Assembly: GCF_024594815.1 (NCBI RefSeq) | Contig: NZ_JANJOU010000013.1 | Span: 62,001 to 126,000 of the forward strand | DNA length: 64,000 bases | Direction: 5' to 3' | From: Roseomonas populi | GTDB taxonomy: Bacteria > Pseudomonadota > Alphaproteobacteria > Acetobacterales > Acetobacteraceae | Part shown: positions 1 to 10,520 of the stretch, piece by piece | How positions within the stretch are numbered: the first letter of the stretch is position 1 | How the letters are laid out: every line of letters begins with the position of its first letter | Translations under genes and position numbers: made by a program | Notes under the pieces: generated by a model | Told to the model about the DNA's origin: nothing | The model's input: the letters and a program-made list of their open reading frames with translations, nothing else | Database searches by the model: none

Positions 1-476
1 ATCTCCTCGAAGCGGTGATGGTCCACGCCGAGCACGACGGAGCCGTACATCTGGATGAAGCGGCGGTAGCTGTCCCAGGCGAAGCGGGCATCGCCGGAAG
101 CCGCCTCCAGGCCCTTCACCGTCTCGTCGTTCAGGCCGAGGTTCAGGACCGTGTCCATCATCCCCGGCATGGAGACGCGGGCCCCCGACCGCACGGAGAC
201 GAGAAGCGGGTTCGCCGCGTCGCCGAACCTTGCCCCGACAGCTTCCTCCACCCGCGCGAGCGCCGCCTTCACCTGCCCGTCCAGGTCGGCCGGATAGGCG
301 CCCTTGTTCCCGGTGAAGTAGGTGCAGACCTCGGTGGTGATGGTGAAGCCCGGCGGCACGGGCAGGCCGATGGAGGCCATCTCCGCCAGATTCGCGCCCT
401 TGCCGCCCAGCAGGTTCCGCATCTCCGCCCGCCCGTCGTTGCGACCGGCGCCGAAGCCATACACCCAGCTCGTCAT
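1..476 (-). CDS. ppdK: Pyruvate, phosphate dikinase, N-terminal part (cut by window edge)
   Basis: The visible 158 residues are the start of pyruvate phosphate dikinase, which interconverts pyruvate, ATP and phosphate with PEP, AMP and diphosphate. The protein begins MTSWVYGFG, followed by the family's N-terminal nucleotide-binding signature [12 protein letters not shown] (about 22-33), [14 protein letters not shown] and [16 protein letters not shown]. The ATG at 476 lies 10 bases downstream of the glyS stop on the same strand, so it is probably the third gene of a glyQ-glyS-ppdK transcription unit. The phosphohistidine and PEP-binding domains lie outside the window. The gene is left-truncated by the window only; nothing suggests that it is broken. 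Confidence 0.95.
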   Translation of the reverse strand, partial: MTSWVYGFGAGRNDGRAEMRNLLGGKGANLAEMASIGLPVPPGFTITTEVCTYFTGNKGAYPADLDGQVKAALARVEEAVGARFGDAANPLLVSVRSGARVSMPGMMDTVLNLGLNDETVKGLEAASGDARFAWDSYRRFIQMYGSVVLGVDHHRFEE

Positions 477-486
477 GACCTGTTCC

Positions 487-2723
487 TCAGCCTTCGATGC
501 GGGCGATATCCGCCACTTCGTCCATCGCCGCACGGAGTAGCGCCAGCAAGCCTAGCCGGTTCCCGCGCAGCGAGCGATCCGGGTCGTTCACCGTCACCCG
601 GTCGAAGAAGGCATCCACCGGGGCGCGGAGCGGTGCCAGCGCCGCCATGGCGCCCGCGAAATCCTCCCGCGACAGGGCGGCGCCCACTTCCGGGCGCGCG
701 GCCTCTAGCGCCGCGGCCAGGGCCTTCTCCTCCGCCGCGCCGAGCAGGCCGGGGTCGATGGCGGGGGCATAGGCCCGGCCATCCTTCTTCTCCTCGATCC
801 GCAGGATGTTGGCGGCGCGGCGATAGGCGGCCAGCAGGTCCGTCCCCGCCTCGGAGGACAGGAAGTCGCGCAGCGCGTCGGCGCGCGCCAGCAGCCGGTT
901 CAGGTCGTCGTCGCCGGAGGTGCCGAAGGCCGCGGCCACGAGGTCATGGCGCAGACCCTCCGCCCGCATCTGCACCCGCAGGCGCTCCGCGAGGAACTCG
1001 ATCACGCCCTGGGCGAAGGCGGCGACCATCGGCGGGTGGGCCGAAGCGGCGGGCGGCGTCCAGCCGGCATTCATCCGCTCCGCCGCGACCGTCATGCCGA
1101 ATTCCGGCGTGGCGGTGCTGCCCTGGGCCATGGGATAGCCGAAGAAGGCCTCGGCCAACGCGTCGGCCAGCGGCAGGCGCAGCCCGTTCTCGCGGATGAT
1201 GCGGATCACGCCCAGCGCCGCGCGGCGCAGCGCGTAGGGATCGCCGGAACCGGTCGGGCGCTCATCCGCCGCGAAGAAGCCGGCCAACTGGTCCAGCTTG
1301 TCCGCCAGCGCCACGGCGACGGCGGTGGGCTCCGCGGGCACGGCATCTCCCGGGCCGAGCGGGCGGTAATGCGCGCCGACCGCCTCCGCCACGCGCGGGT
1401 CCTCGCCGGCGTGAAGCGCGTAGTAGCGGCCCATCACGCCCTGCAGCTCCGGGAACTCGCCCACCATGCCGGAGGCGAGGTCCGCCTTCGCCAGCCTCGC
1501 ACCGCGGGCGGCCAGATCGGGATCGGCGCCCACCATCGGCGCGATGTGGCGGGCCAGGCGCTCCAGCCGACGCACGCGGTCGCCCTGCGTGCCGAGCTTG
1601 GCGTGGAACACCACCGAATCGAGCTTGGGAAGGAACGATTCCAGGCTCTGCTTGCGGTCCAGGTCCCAGAAGAAGCGGGCGTCGGAAAGGCGGGCGCGCA
1701 GCACGCGCTCGTTCCCGCCCACGATGGCCGCGCCGCCATCCCTGGAGTCGATGTTCGCCACCAGCGCGAAGCGGGCAGCAGCCTCCCCGTTCGGGCGGCG
1801 CAGCGCGAAGTAGCGCTGGTTCACCCGCATGGTGGTCCGCATCAGCTCCGGCGGCAGGTCCATGAAGGCATCGTCGATCCGGCCCAGCAGGGGCACGGGC
1901 CATTCCACCAGCCCCGCCACCTCGGCCAGAAGGCCGCGGTCGGGCACCACCTCCAGCCCTTCGGCGGCGGCAAGGGCAGCGATGCCCTCCTCGATCATCC
2001 GCTCGCGCTCGGCGGCATCGGGGATCACGGAGCGCTCGCGCAGCCCGGCTTCGTACTCGGCGGCGGAGGCCACGGCGAAGGCGCCGGGCGACTGGATGCG
2101 GTGCCCTTCCGTGATGTCGGCGGAGTGCAGGCCGTGCGCGTCGTCCGTACCATCGGCGAGCCGGAACGGCACCACCTCGCCGTCCAGCAGGCAGAGGATG
2201 CGCTGCATCGGCCGCACCCAGATCAGGTCCGAGGTGCCCCAGCGCATGGACTTCGGCCAGGGGAAGCGACGGATCAGGGCGGGGATGGCATCCGCCAGCA
2301 CGTCGGCGCTGGAACGCGCGGGGTTGGCGAGGCGCAGCAGGAAGGAGGCGCCGGACTTCTCGGCGCGGGCGAGGATCGTCAGCCCCTCTCCCTCATAGAC
2401 CGGGGTGTCGGAGGCGCCCGTGGCCGCCTTCATCGCCGCCACCGCCGCGTCCGGCAGGGAGAACTTGCGGGCGAAGCCGCCCAGCGCCTGCTCCGGCGCG
2501 CCCAGGCGGGGGCCCTTCTCCTCGCGCTCGGTGGCCGGCGTTGCGGCCGGCATCTCCGCGATCAGGGCGATGCGGCGCGGGCCGTAGAGGGTGCGGGCGC
2601 CTTGCAGCGCCAGCCCGGCGGGCTTCAGCGCCTCGGCCATCAGCCGCGCCAGGTCCTCCGCGGCACGGGCCTGCATGCGGGCGGGGATTTCCTCGGAGAG
2701 GATCTCGAGAAGGAGCTCGGCCA

Positions 2724-2724
<1 letters not shown>
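487..2724 (-). CDS. glyS: Glycyl-tRNA synthetase beta subunit
   Basis: Beta subunit of the alpha2beta2 glycyl-tRNA synthetase, which recognises and binds tRNA-Gly. The 745-residue protein begins [18 protein letters not shown], the usual start of bacterial GlyS, and contains the family segments MRWG (about 158-161), [17 protein letters not shown] and [10 protein letters not shown]. The ATG at 2724 overlaps the glyQ stop by one base (TGATG), which fixes this start over a longer upstream reading and implies translational coupling. The protein is slightly longer than the 689-residue E. coli protein but is complete, with the C-terminal anticodon-binding-like region ([16 protein letters not shown]) present. 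Confidence 0.97.
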
Positions 2725-3587
<863 letters not shown>

Positions 3588-3737
3588 GGCGCGGCCGGTA
3601 TAGGGCCCGCCCCGGAAGGGCCGCAAGGAAGCCCCCCGGGCCGGGCCCCACGAGGCAGGCGGATTGCCCCCTGGCGGCTCCACCCCAAATTGCGGGACCA
3701 GCCCCGGTGGCGGGCAGGCGTGAAGGAGCGGCCCTCG

Positions 3738-4931
3738 TTGCACGACGTGGTGATCATCGGTGCGGGACCGGTCGGGCTGGCCCTGGCGGTCCTTCTCGCG
3801 CGGGAGGGGCTCTCCCCCGTGCTGGTGGAGCGCCAGCCCGAGGCGGCACTGGCCGATCCCGCCTTCGACGGGCGCGAGATCGCGCTCACCCACCACTCCC
3901 GCGCCCTGCTGGAGCGGATCGGCGCCTGGGACCTGATCCCCGCCGAAGCCATTTCGCCGCTGCGCCAGGCGCGGGTCCTGAACGGCGCCGACCCCTTCGC
4001 GCTGACCTTCGACACAGGCGGCGCCGGCCGCGGCACGGAGGCGCTGGGCTTCCTCGTCGCCAACCACCTGATCCGGCGCGCCCTGTACGGCGTGGCCCGG
4101 TCCGTACCCGCCATCGACCTGCGCGCCGGCACCGCGGTGGAGCGCGTGGCGACGGGTCCGGCCGCCGCCGAGCTGCACCTGGCCGGGGGAGAGGTCCTGC
4201 AGGCGCCGCTGACCGTGGCGGCGGACACCCGCTTCTCCCAGGCGCGAAAGCAGATGGGCATCGCCGCTTCCGTGCGGGATTTCAGGCGCTCCATGCTCGT
4301 CTGCCGGGTGGAGCACACGGCGCCGCACGGGCATGTTGCGACGGAGTGGTTCGACTACGGCCAGACGGTCGCGCTGCTGCCGCTGAACGGGGGCGCCTCC
4401 TCGCTGGTGCTCACCCGCGCCCCGGGGGAGATCGCGCGGCTGATGGAACTGCCGCCTCTGGCATTCGAGGCGGAGATGACGCGCGCCCTGCGCCGGCGCG
4501 GCCTTGGCCCGGTCCGGCTGGCCAGCACGCGGCACAGCTATCCTCTGGCCGCCACCTATGCCCGGCATTTCGCCTCGCCCCGCTTCGCCCTGGCGGGGGA
4601 CGCCGCGGTGGGGATGCTCCCCATCACCGCGCACGGCTTCAACCTCGGCCTGCGAGGGGCGGAGACGCTGGCGGACGCGGTGGCGGAGGCGCGGCGGCGG
4701 GGCGGCGACATCGGCGCTCCCGCCGTGCTCCGGCGCTTCGAGGCGGCGCACCGGCTGGCCACCGGGCCGCTCTACGCCGCGACCAACGCCATCGCGGCCC
4801 TCTACTCGCGGGAGGACCTGCCGGCGCGGCTGGCGCGCCACGCGGTGCTGCGAGTGGGCGGCGCGCTCTCTCCTATCCGGCAGGCGGTCTCGGCGATGCT
4901 GATGGACCGGGGGGCGACGCCAGGGCGCTAG
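3738..4931 (+). CDS. UbiH/COQ6-family FAD-dependent monooxygenase (UbiM-like ubiquinone hydroxylase)
   Basis: Probable ring hydroxylase of ubiquinone biosynthesis. The 397-residue protein opens with the dinucleotide-binding loop GAGPVG (8-13) and has the second FAD motif [19 protein letters not shown] near residue 290. The AHGFNLGL form, with valine where classical UbiH/UbiF have GDAAH, is as I remember it from UbiM-type C5 hydroxylases; this is recollection and not a search. The TTG at 3738 was chosen because a strong AAGGAG (3723-3728) sits nine bases upstream and it places the FAD loop at the usual distance; a longer reading could use GTG 3720 or TTG 3690. The 3' end overlaps the end of convergent panC by 59 bases. 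Confidence 0.8.
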   Translation: MHDVVIIGAGPVGLALAVLLAREGLSPVLVERQPEAALADPAFDGREIALTHHSRALLERIGAWDLIPAEAISPLRQARVLNGADPFALTFDTGGAGRGTEALGFLVANHLIRRALYGVARSVPAIDLRAGTAVERVATGPAAAELHLAGGEVLQAPLTVAADTRFSQARKQMGIAASVRDFRRSMLVCRVEHTAPHGHVATEWFDYGQTVALLPLNGGASSLVLTRAPGEIARLMELPPLAFEAEMTRALRRRGLGPVRLASTRHSYPLAATYARHFASPRFALAGDAAVGMLPITAHGFNLGLRGAETLADAVAEARRRGGDIGAPAVLRRFEAAHRLATGPLYAATNAIAALYSREDLPARLARHAVLRVGGALSPIRQAVSAMLMDRGATPGR

Positions 4932-5832
4932 ATTCCGGCGCTGAGGTCCGGCCCTCAGGCAGGCGGGCCGGCATGTTGTCCAGCAGGCGCACGTCGCCCA
5001 GCCGCGCGGCCGCGAGCAGCCGGGCCTCGCCCGGAGCGCCCTCCCGCCAAGAGCGCATGGTTTCCGGCTCCACCAGCGCCAGGTAGTCCGGCACGAAGCC
5101 AACCCCGCGCAGCCGGGCCCGCGCCGCGTCCAGCGCGGGTTCCGGCGCCGCGCCGCCTTCCATCGCGGAGATCGCCTCCCGCATCTCCCGCGCGAGGAGC
5201 GGCGCCAGCGCCCGCTCCTCAGGGGAGAGGCGGGCGTTGCGGGAGGAGAAGGCGAGGCCGTCCTCCTCCCGGATCGTGGGATGGCCGACGATGCGGATCG
5301 GCATGTCCAGGTCTGCCACCAGGCGCCGCACCACCTGCAGCTGCTGCCAGTCCTTCTCCCCGAACACCGCCGCATCGGCGCCGGTCTGCTGGAACAGCTT
5401 GGTGCAGACGGTCGCCACGCCGCGGAAATGGCCGGGACGGGCGGCGCCCTCGAAGCCCTCCGAGGGGCCGCCCACCTCGATCACGGTCGCGGCGCCCGGC
5501 GGGTACATCACCTCCACGGTCGGCATCCAGACCAGGTCGCAGCCGGCGCCGCGCAGCTTCTCCAGGTCGCCGGCCTCGTCGCGCGGGTAGCGCGCCAGGT
5601 CCTCGTTCGGGCCGAACTGCAGCGGGTTGACGAAGATGGAGGTGGCAACCGCGCCCGCGTGCCGCCGCGCCTCCGCCACCAGGGAGAGGTGGCCCCGGTG
5701 CAGCGCGCCCATGGTGGGAACCAGGGCCAGGCGGTGCCCATTGGCCCGTAGCCCGGCGGTGGCGGCCCGCAGCGCGGCCAGATCGCGGATGACCTGCAAG
5801 GTCCCTTCCCCCTTCAATGGCCGCGCAGCCAT
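4873..5832 (-). CDS. panC: Pantothenate synthetase (pantoate-beta-alanine ligase)
   Basis: Joins pantoate and beta-alanine with ATP in pantothenate/CoA synthesis, in the cytoplasm. The HIGH-type nucleotide motif is [13 protein letters not shown] (39-51); [34 protein letters not shown] and the KMSKS-like SSRNARLS follow in the standard order. The family core ends near LLDN; the last 35 or so residues are a Ser/Pro/Ala-rich tail encoded in the overlap with the convergent hydroxylase gene. The ATG at 5832 has no clear ribosome site; a TTG at 5799 ([11 protein letters not shown]) follows a GGGGGAAGGGA run and matches the usual PanC N-terminus, so the real protein may be 11 residues shorter. No panB or panD is next to it. 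Confidence 0.95.
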   Translation of the reverse strand: MAARPLKGEGTLQVIRDLAALRAATAGLRANGHRLALVPTMGALHRGHLSLVAEARRHAGAVATSIFVNPLQFGPNEDLARYPRDEAGDLEKLRGAGCDLVWMPTVEVMYPPGAATVIEVGGPSEGFEGAARPGHFRGVATVCTKLFQQTGADAAVFGEKDWQQLQVVRRLVADLDMPIRIVGHPTIREEDGLAFSSRNARLSPEERALAPLLAREMREAISAMEGGAAPEPALDAARARLRGVGFVPDYLALVEPETMRSWREGAPGEARLLAAARLGDVRLLDNMPARLPEGRTSAPESSALASPPGPSASPRPPAG

Positions 5833-5915
5833 GGGCTGGGGATGGAACCCCGGTCAAGCCGCCTGCCACGATGTTGCCGCTTGCACGCCGGGTCCGATCG
5901 CGCGATTCCCGGGGC

Positions 5916-6299
5916 ATGCGCGTCACGAAGCACGACCTGATCGCCGTCCTCGCCGTGGCCGCGGCCATCGGGCTGATGGTGCTATACCGGCATCTTCAGG
6001 TGGAGCCGCGCCAGATGGGTGCGCTCTGCCTGGATCTCTCCACCGCGCCCTTCGCCTGCAAGCCGCGCGCGGTGCTGCTCTGGCTGCAGCACTGGCAGCT
6101 CTGGGGCGCGGGGGCCATGGCGCTGGGGGTCTGGGCCTTCATCGGCGCGCCCTTCGCGGTGCGCGCGGCCGCCGTGGCGCTGGGCGTCATCGCCGTGCTG
6201 AACTTCAACGCCACCTGGGGAATGGTCGGCGCCGCGCTGGGCGGCTGGGCCTGGGTGGAGGCCGCGGCCCGCGGCCCGGTGGCGCCCCGCCGCGCCTGA
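5916..6299 (+). CDS. Small hydrophobic membrane protein, unknown function
   Basis: 127-residue protein, mostly hydrophobic, with three to four predicted membrane segments (near residues 8-25, 60-80, 84-98 and 100-115) and short basic ends. No family is recognised. Three Cys lie in or near the loop after the first segment (LCLDLSTAPFACKP). The ATG at 5916 gives a protein that starts MRVTKHDLIAVLAV; an in-frame extension upstream overlaps panC's start region and was not used. Its stop overlaps the next start as TGATG, so it is translated together with the UPF0235 gene. Confidence 0.65.
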   Translation: MRVTKHDLIAVLAVAAAIGLMVLYRHLQVEPRQMGALCLDLSTAPFACKPRAVLLWLQHWQLWGAGAMALGVWAFIGAPFAVRAAAVALGVIAVLNFNATWGMVGAALGGWAWVEAAARGPVAPRRA

Positions 6300-6622
6300 T
6301 GCCCCCTGCCCCGCGCGGTTCCGCGTGGTGCGCCGTCGAGGGCGGGCTGGAGTTGCGCGTGAAGGCGCATCCCCGCGCCCGCCGGCCGGGGCTGCAAGGC
6401 TTGGTGGAGAGCGCGGACGGCCCGCGCATCAAGGTAGCCGTGAACGAAGCCCCGGAGGATGGCCGCGCGAACCGGGCCGTCTGCGCGCTGCTGGCCGAAG
6501 CCCTCGGCATCCCGAACTCCCGCGTCACCGTGGCGCAGGGCACCACATCCCGGGAGAAGACGGTGCTGGCGGAAGGAGAGGCGGAAGCCCTGGCGGCACG
6601 GATCGCGGCCGCGCTGGACTGA
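6299..6622 (+). CDS. UPF0235/DUF167 family protein
   Basis: 107-residue protein of the YggU/DUF167 family, conserved in bacteria, archaea and eukaryotes without a settled function. The family pattern is clear: LELRVKAHPRARRPGL, then IKVAVNEAPEDGRANRAVCALLAEALGIPNSRVTV with the conserved P-x-x-G-x-AN block, and the closing G-T-T-S-R-EKTV. The ATG shares one base with the stop of the preceding membrane-protein gene, so the pair is probably an operon. A long nested hairpin follows 22 bases after the stop. Confidence 0.88.
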   Translation: MPPAPRGSAWCAVEGGLELRVKAHPRARRPGLQGLVESADGPRIKVAVNEAPEDGRANRAVCALLAEALGIPNSRVTVAQGTTSREKTVLAEGEAEALAARIAAALD

Positions 6623-6643
6623 CCACCCGGGACGGACGCGGAA

Positions 6644-6683
6644 GCGCCGGCCCGCATCCCGAATCGGGATGGCGTTCCGGCGC
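6644..6683. terminator. Nested inverted repeat between convergent genes, probable bidirectional terminator
   Basis: Outer arms GCGCCGG (6644-6650) and CCGGCGC (6677-6683) enclose a second, perfect pair CATCCCGA (6655-6662) and TCGGGATG (6664-6671). It lies between the 3' ends of the UPF0235 gene (plus) and the DUF892 gene (minus). There is no long T tract on either side, so intrinsic termination is inferred from position and strong pairing. Confidence 0.5.
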
Positions 6684-6725
6684 CCCTTGCCCCTGGTGGA
6701 TCGGTAGAGGCCTGAGCTTAACGAC

Positions 6726-7229
6726 TCACGCCGCCATCCGGTTCACCTTGCTCTCGGCGAGTTGGGTGAGCTTCTTGTCCGTCGCCTTCTCCTCGGCGAG
6801 GTTCTCCTCCAGCACGGAGGCGCAGTCGTTCCGGCCGAGCTGGCGGGCGAAAGCGATCAGCGTGCCGTAGCGGGTGATCTCGTAATGCTCCACGGCCTGG
6901 GCGGCGGAGAGCATGGCGGCGTCCAGCACCTCCTTGTCGCCCACCTCGCCCATGATCTCCTCGGCCTCGGCGAGGATGCCGTCCATGGCGGCGCAGGTGA
7001 CGCCCTTCACCGGTTCCCCGTGCATCTGGAATACCTTCTCCAGGCGGGTGATCTGGTTCTTCGTCTCCTGCAGGTGCAGTTCGAAGCCCTGCTTCAGCTG
7101 CGGGTCCGTTGCCTTGTCGATCATCTTCGGCAGCGCCTTCGTGATCCGGTTCTCGGCGTAGTAGATGTCCTGCAGCGTGTGGACGAAGAGGTCGTTCAGC
7201 GTGTTGATCGGCTTCGAGAAAAGGCCCAT
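6726..7229 (-). CDS. Ferritin-like DUF892 (YciE/YciF) family protein
   Basis: 167-residue ferritin-like four-helix protein of the DUF892 family, linked in other bacteria to stress and stationary-phase responses. Seen: MGLFSKPINTLNDLFVHTLQDIYYAENRITKALPKM at the N-terminus, HLQETKNQITRLEKVF, and AAQAVEHYEITRYGTLIAFA, which hold the E..H/E metal-type ligands typical of the fold. The ATG at 7229 is supported by AGGAAGG nine bases upstream. The gene is monocistronic and faces a divergent small gene across about 210 bases. Metal binding and stress function are family knowledge, not shown by this sequence. Confidence 0.9.
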   Translation of the reverse strand: MGLFSKPINTLNDLFVHTLQDIYYAENRITKALPKMIDKATDPQLKQGFELHLQETKNQITRLEKVFQMHGEPVKGVTCAAMDGILAEAEEIMGEVGDKEVLDAAMLSAAQAVEHYEITRYGTLIAFARQLGRNDCASVLEENLAEEKATDKKLTQLAESKVNRMAA

Positions 7230-7438
7230 GGCGGTTCGCCTTCCTGCTGTGTGTCGCGTGTCGGGGATCGGCCGGCCGATTTGCCGCCGCCCCTGAAACG
7301 CCCCGGCCCGGAAGGATGTTGCACGCGGCACGGCGGGCGTAACCTGTGGCAAGGCCGCATCACGCTTCCCGGCGGCGCCCCGGATTGCGCTGGCGGGGTA
7401 CCATGGATTGCAGTGTCATTCCGGTGGAGGAGCCGGAC

Positions 7439-7669
7439 ATGAACGCGATCACCGAACCGTTGGTTCTCGATCTCGTAGAATGGGTGGCGCGGGCGCCGCG
7501 CACCTATACGGAGTGCATGGACGCCTGGCGCACTTCCTGCCCCCGGCTCGGCGTGTGGGAGGAGGCCGTGGATCGTGGCCTGGTGCGGCGAGGCGAGGCG
7601 GTCCGGGCAACGCCGCTCGGGCTTCGCCTTCTTTCGGAGCACGGCCGGGCGGTGGCGCCGCCCGGCTGA
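7439..7669 (+). CDS. Small conserved protein, winged-helix-like, unknown function
   Basis: 76-residue protein starting MNAITEPLVLDLVEWVARAPRTYTECMDAWRTSC. The ATG at 7439 has a very good GGAGGAG six bases upstream; an ATG at 7403 in the same frame lacks one. The pattern of helix, TYTECMDAWRTSCPRL and a VWEEAVDRGLVRR-x9-TPLGLRLL tail looks like a small helix-turn-helix/winged-helix domain in which the last part would be the wing. That is inference; no DNA target is known. It is upstream of, and convergent with, the secreted-protein gene at 7683. Confidence 0.7.
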   Translation: MNAITEPLVLDLVEWVARAPRTYTECMDAWRTSCPRLGVWEEAVDRGLVRRGEAVRATPLGLRLLSEHGRAVAPPG

Positions 7670-7682
7670 GCGGAGGCCGGTT

Positions 7683-8057
7683 CTACTCCGTCACGGCACG
7701 CGTGGTGCCGGCCTGCCGGTTCCAGAACAGGGTAATCTTCGAGACGCTGCAAAGGTTCACCTTGGACCACTCGGTCTCGTCGCCGTCCGTGTAGACGACC
7801 TTGATGTCCCACTGGCAGCCGCGGGCGCCCGGGTTGAACCGGACGTCGGTATGGTTGCCGTTGACCAGCGTGTCCTGCCCCAGGATGTCCGAGCCCCAGT
7901 TGGAAGAGGCGGAGGAGGACACATAGACCTCGTTGATCTCGTAGCCGGTGCGGTTCACCAGCGTGAAGTCCAGGCGGCTCTGCGCCGCTGCCGGTGCGGG
8001 GAGCGATGCGAGGGCGAGCGGCGCCAGCAGGGCGGTCAGGATGAGGCGGCGGTTCAT
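7683..8057 (-). CDS. Small secreted protein, unknown function
   Basis: 124-residue exported protein. A Sec signal peptide is clear: basic MNRR, a Leu/Ala core and a PAPAAAQS cleavage region near residue 25. The mature part (LDFTLVNRTGYEINEVYVS, a short acidic stretch, GCQWDIKVVYTDGDETEWSKVNLCSVSKITLFW) is all-beta in character and has two cysteines that could pair. Proteins of this kind are common single-copy secreted proteins in alphaproteobacteria and have no known role. It ends just after the small plus-strand gene and lies immediately downstream of the GH17 gene on the same strand, with 68 bases between. Confidence 0.75.
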   Translation of the reverse strand: MNRRLILTALLAPLALASLPAPAAAQSRLDFTLVNRTGYEINEVYVSSSASSNWGSDILGQDTLVNGNHTDVRFNPGARGCQWDIKVVYTDGDETEWSKVNLCSVSKITLFWNRQAGTTRAVTE

Positions 8058-8125
8058 GTTGGCTTTCCCAGGCCGGCGAAGGCCGACCACTGCGCCAATA
8101 TCTCCTCGCGCCGGATACGAAACGC

Positions 8126-9754
8126 TTAACGCGCCCGGGCGAAGGGCCCCACCCGCAGCAGAGGCGCGAGGGAGAGGCCGATCGCGCAGGCGCTCCATCC
8201 CAGGGCCTGAATGTTGTGCACCCCCTCGTTGATCGCGCTTGCGATGGCGCAGAGGAGCAGCACCCCACCCGCCAGCCATTCCGCCCAGCCGCCGCCCCGG
8301 CGCGGCAGGTCGCCCAGCAGGGCGCGCGCGACCACCGCAACCAGCGGCACCGCGAAGGTGGCAAGGGGGAAGTCGCGGTAGCGCGGGTCGAAGAGCAGCA
8401 TCATCTGCAGGACGGCGGCCGTGAAGACAAAGAGGAAGAGCAGGTCCTCAAAGGCGAAGCCGCGCCAGTCCCGCCAGCGGAACCGGCCACGGAAGATGGA
8501 GCGGATGTTGGCGCTGGCCTGGGCACCGTTGCGGGCGGGCTCCACGAAATCGCCCGAGAGGCGCTGGCCGGCGCGGCGCAGCAGCAGCGCCGCCAGCAGC
8601 GCCTGCCCGGCGAAGTTCACGGCGAAGGCCAGCTTCAGGTGCTCGTCGAAGGCGTAGGGCCAGCCACCGCAGAAGGCATAGGCCAGCGCGTTGCCCAGCG
8701 CGGCGGAGAGAAGCGCCAGCTTCCACCCCGCGGCGCGCGGCCAGGCACGCCCGGCCAGCAGGAACATGATGCCGCCGGAGATCAGGGCCGCGCCCGCGTA
8801 CCAGAACCACCAGGGGTTCTCCCGCACGGGGCCGGAGAGCTCGAACTTCGGCGTCCGGTCGGCCGTCCACAACCCCCATTCGGCGCCCACCGTGCCCTCG
8901 TTCCGGTACTTCCAGACCTGGTCGAAAGCCTCGATGAAGTTGTAGTCGAAGCCCTCTTCCTTCGAGAGCTGGATGAAGCGGCGCATGAACACCGCCTGCT
9001 CCACGCGGGAGGGAATGGCGCCTTCCCGCCAGCGGCCGGCACTGGGCCAGCCGATCTCGCCGATGGCGATGGGCTTGCCGGGGAACATCGCCTTGATCTT
9101 CCGCACCACCTCCCGCGCGTGCTCCATGGAGCGGTCCACGCCGAGCGGCTCGTCCTCCCAGTAGGGCAGGATGTGGATGGTGATGATGTCCACGTGGTTC
9201 GCCAGTTCGGGGAACTGCGCCCAGAACTCCCAGACATCGGCATAGGTCACGGGCTGGCGCACAGCGGCCTTCACCCGGTCGATCTGGCGGGCCAGCTCCT
9301 CCACCGGCAGGTCGCGGCGCAGCAGCACCTCGTTGCCCACCACCACGCGCTCCACCGTGTCCGGGTAGGTGTTGGCGGCGTGGATGAGGGCGGCGATCTC
9401 GCGGTCGTTCTGGCGGAGGTCGCGGCCCAGCCAGGCGCCCTTCCACATCTTCACCCCGTGGCGCTGGGCGATGGCGGCCGTCTCGTACTGCCCCTCGATG
9501 CTGGCGTAGCTGCGGATGGCGCGCACGCGCGGCGCGATGAGGGCGATGTCCTCCTCCACCTCCGCCGCGGTGGGGAAAATGTCGCGCAGCGGGCTCTGCC
9601 CCTCTCGGAAAGGGGCGAAGGAGACGGAGTTGAAGCGGTCCGCCAGCATCGGGACGTCCGCCGCCTGCTCCCGATTCGGGACCCACCAGATCAGGATCGT
9701 CACGAGCGCGGCGAGGAGCAGCGCGGGGGCGGTCAGGGAACGGGTGGGGGCCAT
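8126..9754 (-). CDS. Glycoside hydrolase family 17-type protein with C-terminal membrane domain (beta-glucan synthesis/remodelling)
   Basis: 542-residue protein: an N-terminal membrane anchor (about 8-25), a GH17-type TIM barrel (about 35-310), and a C-terminal region with six or seven membrane segments (about 315-535). The probable acid/base Glu is in VVVGNEVLLR and the nucleophile Glu in IAIGEIGWPSAG, both family positions. Proteins with this layout are often named beta-(1,6)-glucan synthase/NdvC-like and are thought to remodel periplasmic glucans; the exact reaction cannot be told from the sequence. The ATG at 9754 starts the signal-anchor cleanly; a GTG at 9787 would add 11 residues. Confidence 0.85.
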   Translation of the reverse strand: MAPTRSLTAPALLLAALVTILIWWVPNREQAADVPMLADRFNSVSFAPFREGQSPLRDIFPTAAEVEEDIALIAPRVRAIRSYASIEGQYETAAIAQRHGVKMWKGAWLGRDLRQNDREIAALIHAANTYPDTVERVVVGNEVLLRRDLPVEELARQIDRVKAAVRQPVTYADVWEFWAQFPELANHVDIITIHILPYWEDEPLGVDRSMEHAREVVRKIKAMFPGKPIAIGEIGWPSAGRWREGAIPSRVEQAVFMRRFIQLSKEEGFDYNFIEAFDQVWKYRNEGTVGAEWGLWTADRTPKFELSGPVRENPWWFWYAGAALISGGIMFLLAGRAWPRAAGWKLALLSAALGNALAYAFCGGWPYAFDEHLKLAFAVNFAGQALLAALLLRRAGQRLSGDFVEPARNGAQASANIRSIFRGRFRWRDWRGFAFEDLLFLFVFTAAVLQMMLLFDPRYRDFPLATFAVPLVAVVARALLGDLPRRGGGWAEWLAGGVLLLCAIASAINEGVHNIQALGWSACAIGLSLAPLLRVGPFARAR

Positions 9755-9878
9755 GGGCTGCCGGTGTAGCCGTGCCTTACGGCTCACGAAAGGCGGCGCG
9801 GTCCCGGAATGGCCGCAATCACGGCCGCGATCTGTGCCCCACTGGCACCGCGCGAGAGTGCCCGTGGGGCGGGTCGGG

Positions 9879-10520
9879 TCAGACCAGCTGGATCTTCTCG
9901 ATCTCGGAGAAGCGCAGGGTCTCGCCGCCGATGGTGATGGAACCCTGGACGGTGGCCGGGATGCCGGCCGCGTCGGTGAAGGTCACCGTCGGCCCCTGGG
10001 GGCCGCTGGCCACGTGCATCTGCAGGTTCGTGTTGCCCTCCAGCGCCAGCGAGGACTGCAGCTGGTGCAGGCTCACATTGTCCAGCTGCAGCGTGTCGGT
10101 GCCCGCGCCGCCCTGGAACTGGTCGTTGCCGTCGCCGGGCGCCCAGATGAAGCTGTCGTTGCCCGCGCCGCCGAAGGCCAGGTCCGCTGCACCGTCGCCC
10201 ACGCCGCCGTCCAGGCTGTCATTGCCTTCGCCGCCCTGGAGCTGGTCCTGGCCGGCGCCGCCGTTCAGCGTGTCATGGCCCTCGCCGCCGAAGAGCAGGT
10301 CGGTACCGGCGCCGCCACTGAGGACATCGTTCCCTGCCTCGCCGTAAAGCTGGTCGTTGCCGGCACCGCCGCTGGCGGTGTCGTTGCCGGCACCGGTGAA
10401 GATGACGTCAGCGTCGCCGGTGCCGCTCACGACGTCATTGCCGCCGCCGGTCTGCTGAAAGGCGCCTCCCACGACCTTGTCGAGTTCGCTGACATTCAGG
10501 GGCTTCTTGGCGATGGACAT
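9879..10520 (-). CDS. Small RTX-type calcium-binding protein with double-glycine leader
   Basis: 213-residue protein with about ten nonapeptides of the GGxGxDxLx type (roughly residues 30-140), the calcium-binding beta-roll of RTX proteins exported by type I systems. A short non-repeat C-terminus follows ([14 protein letters not shown] to EIEKIQLV). The N-terminus is not typical for [15 protein letters not shown] (8-19) looks like the double-glycine leader of bacteriocin/Nif11-type precursors that C39-peptidase ABC exporters cleave. It has no type I exporter beside it. The ATG at 10520 is the only start that includes the leader. Secretion and cleavage are inferred. Confidence 0.85.
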   Translation of the reverse strand: MSIAKKPLNVSELDKVVGGAFQQTGGGNDVVSGTGDADVIFTGAGNDTASGGAGNDQLYGEAGNDVLSGGAGTDLLFGGEGHDTLNGGAGQDQLQGGEGNDSLDGGVGDGAADLAFGGAGNDSFIWAPGDGNDQFQGGAGTDTLQLDNVSLHQLQSSLALEGNTNLQMHVASGPQGPTVTFTDAAGIPATVQGSITIGGETLRFSEIEKIQLV

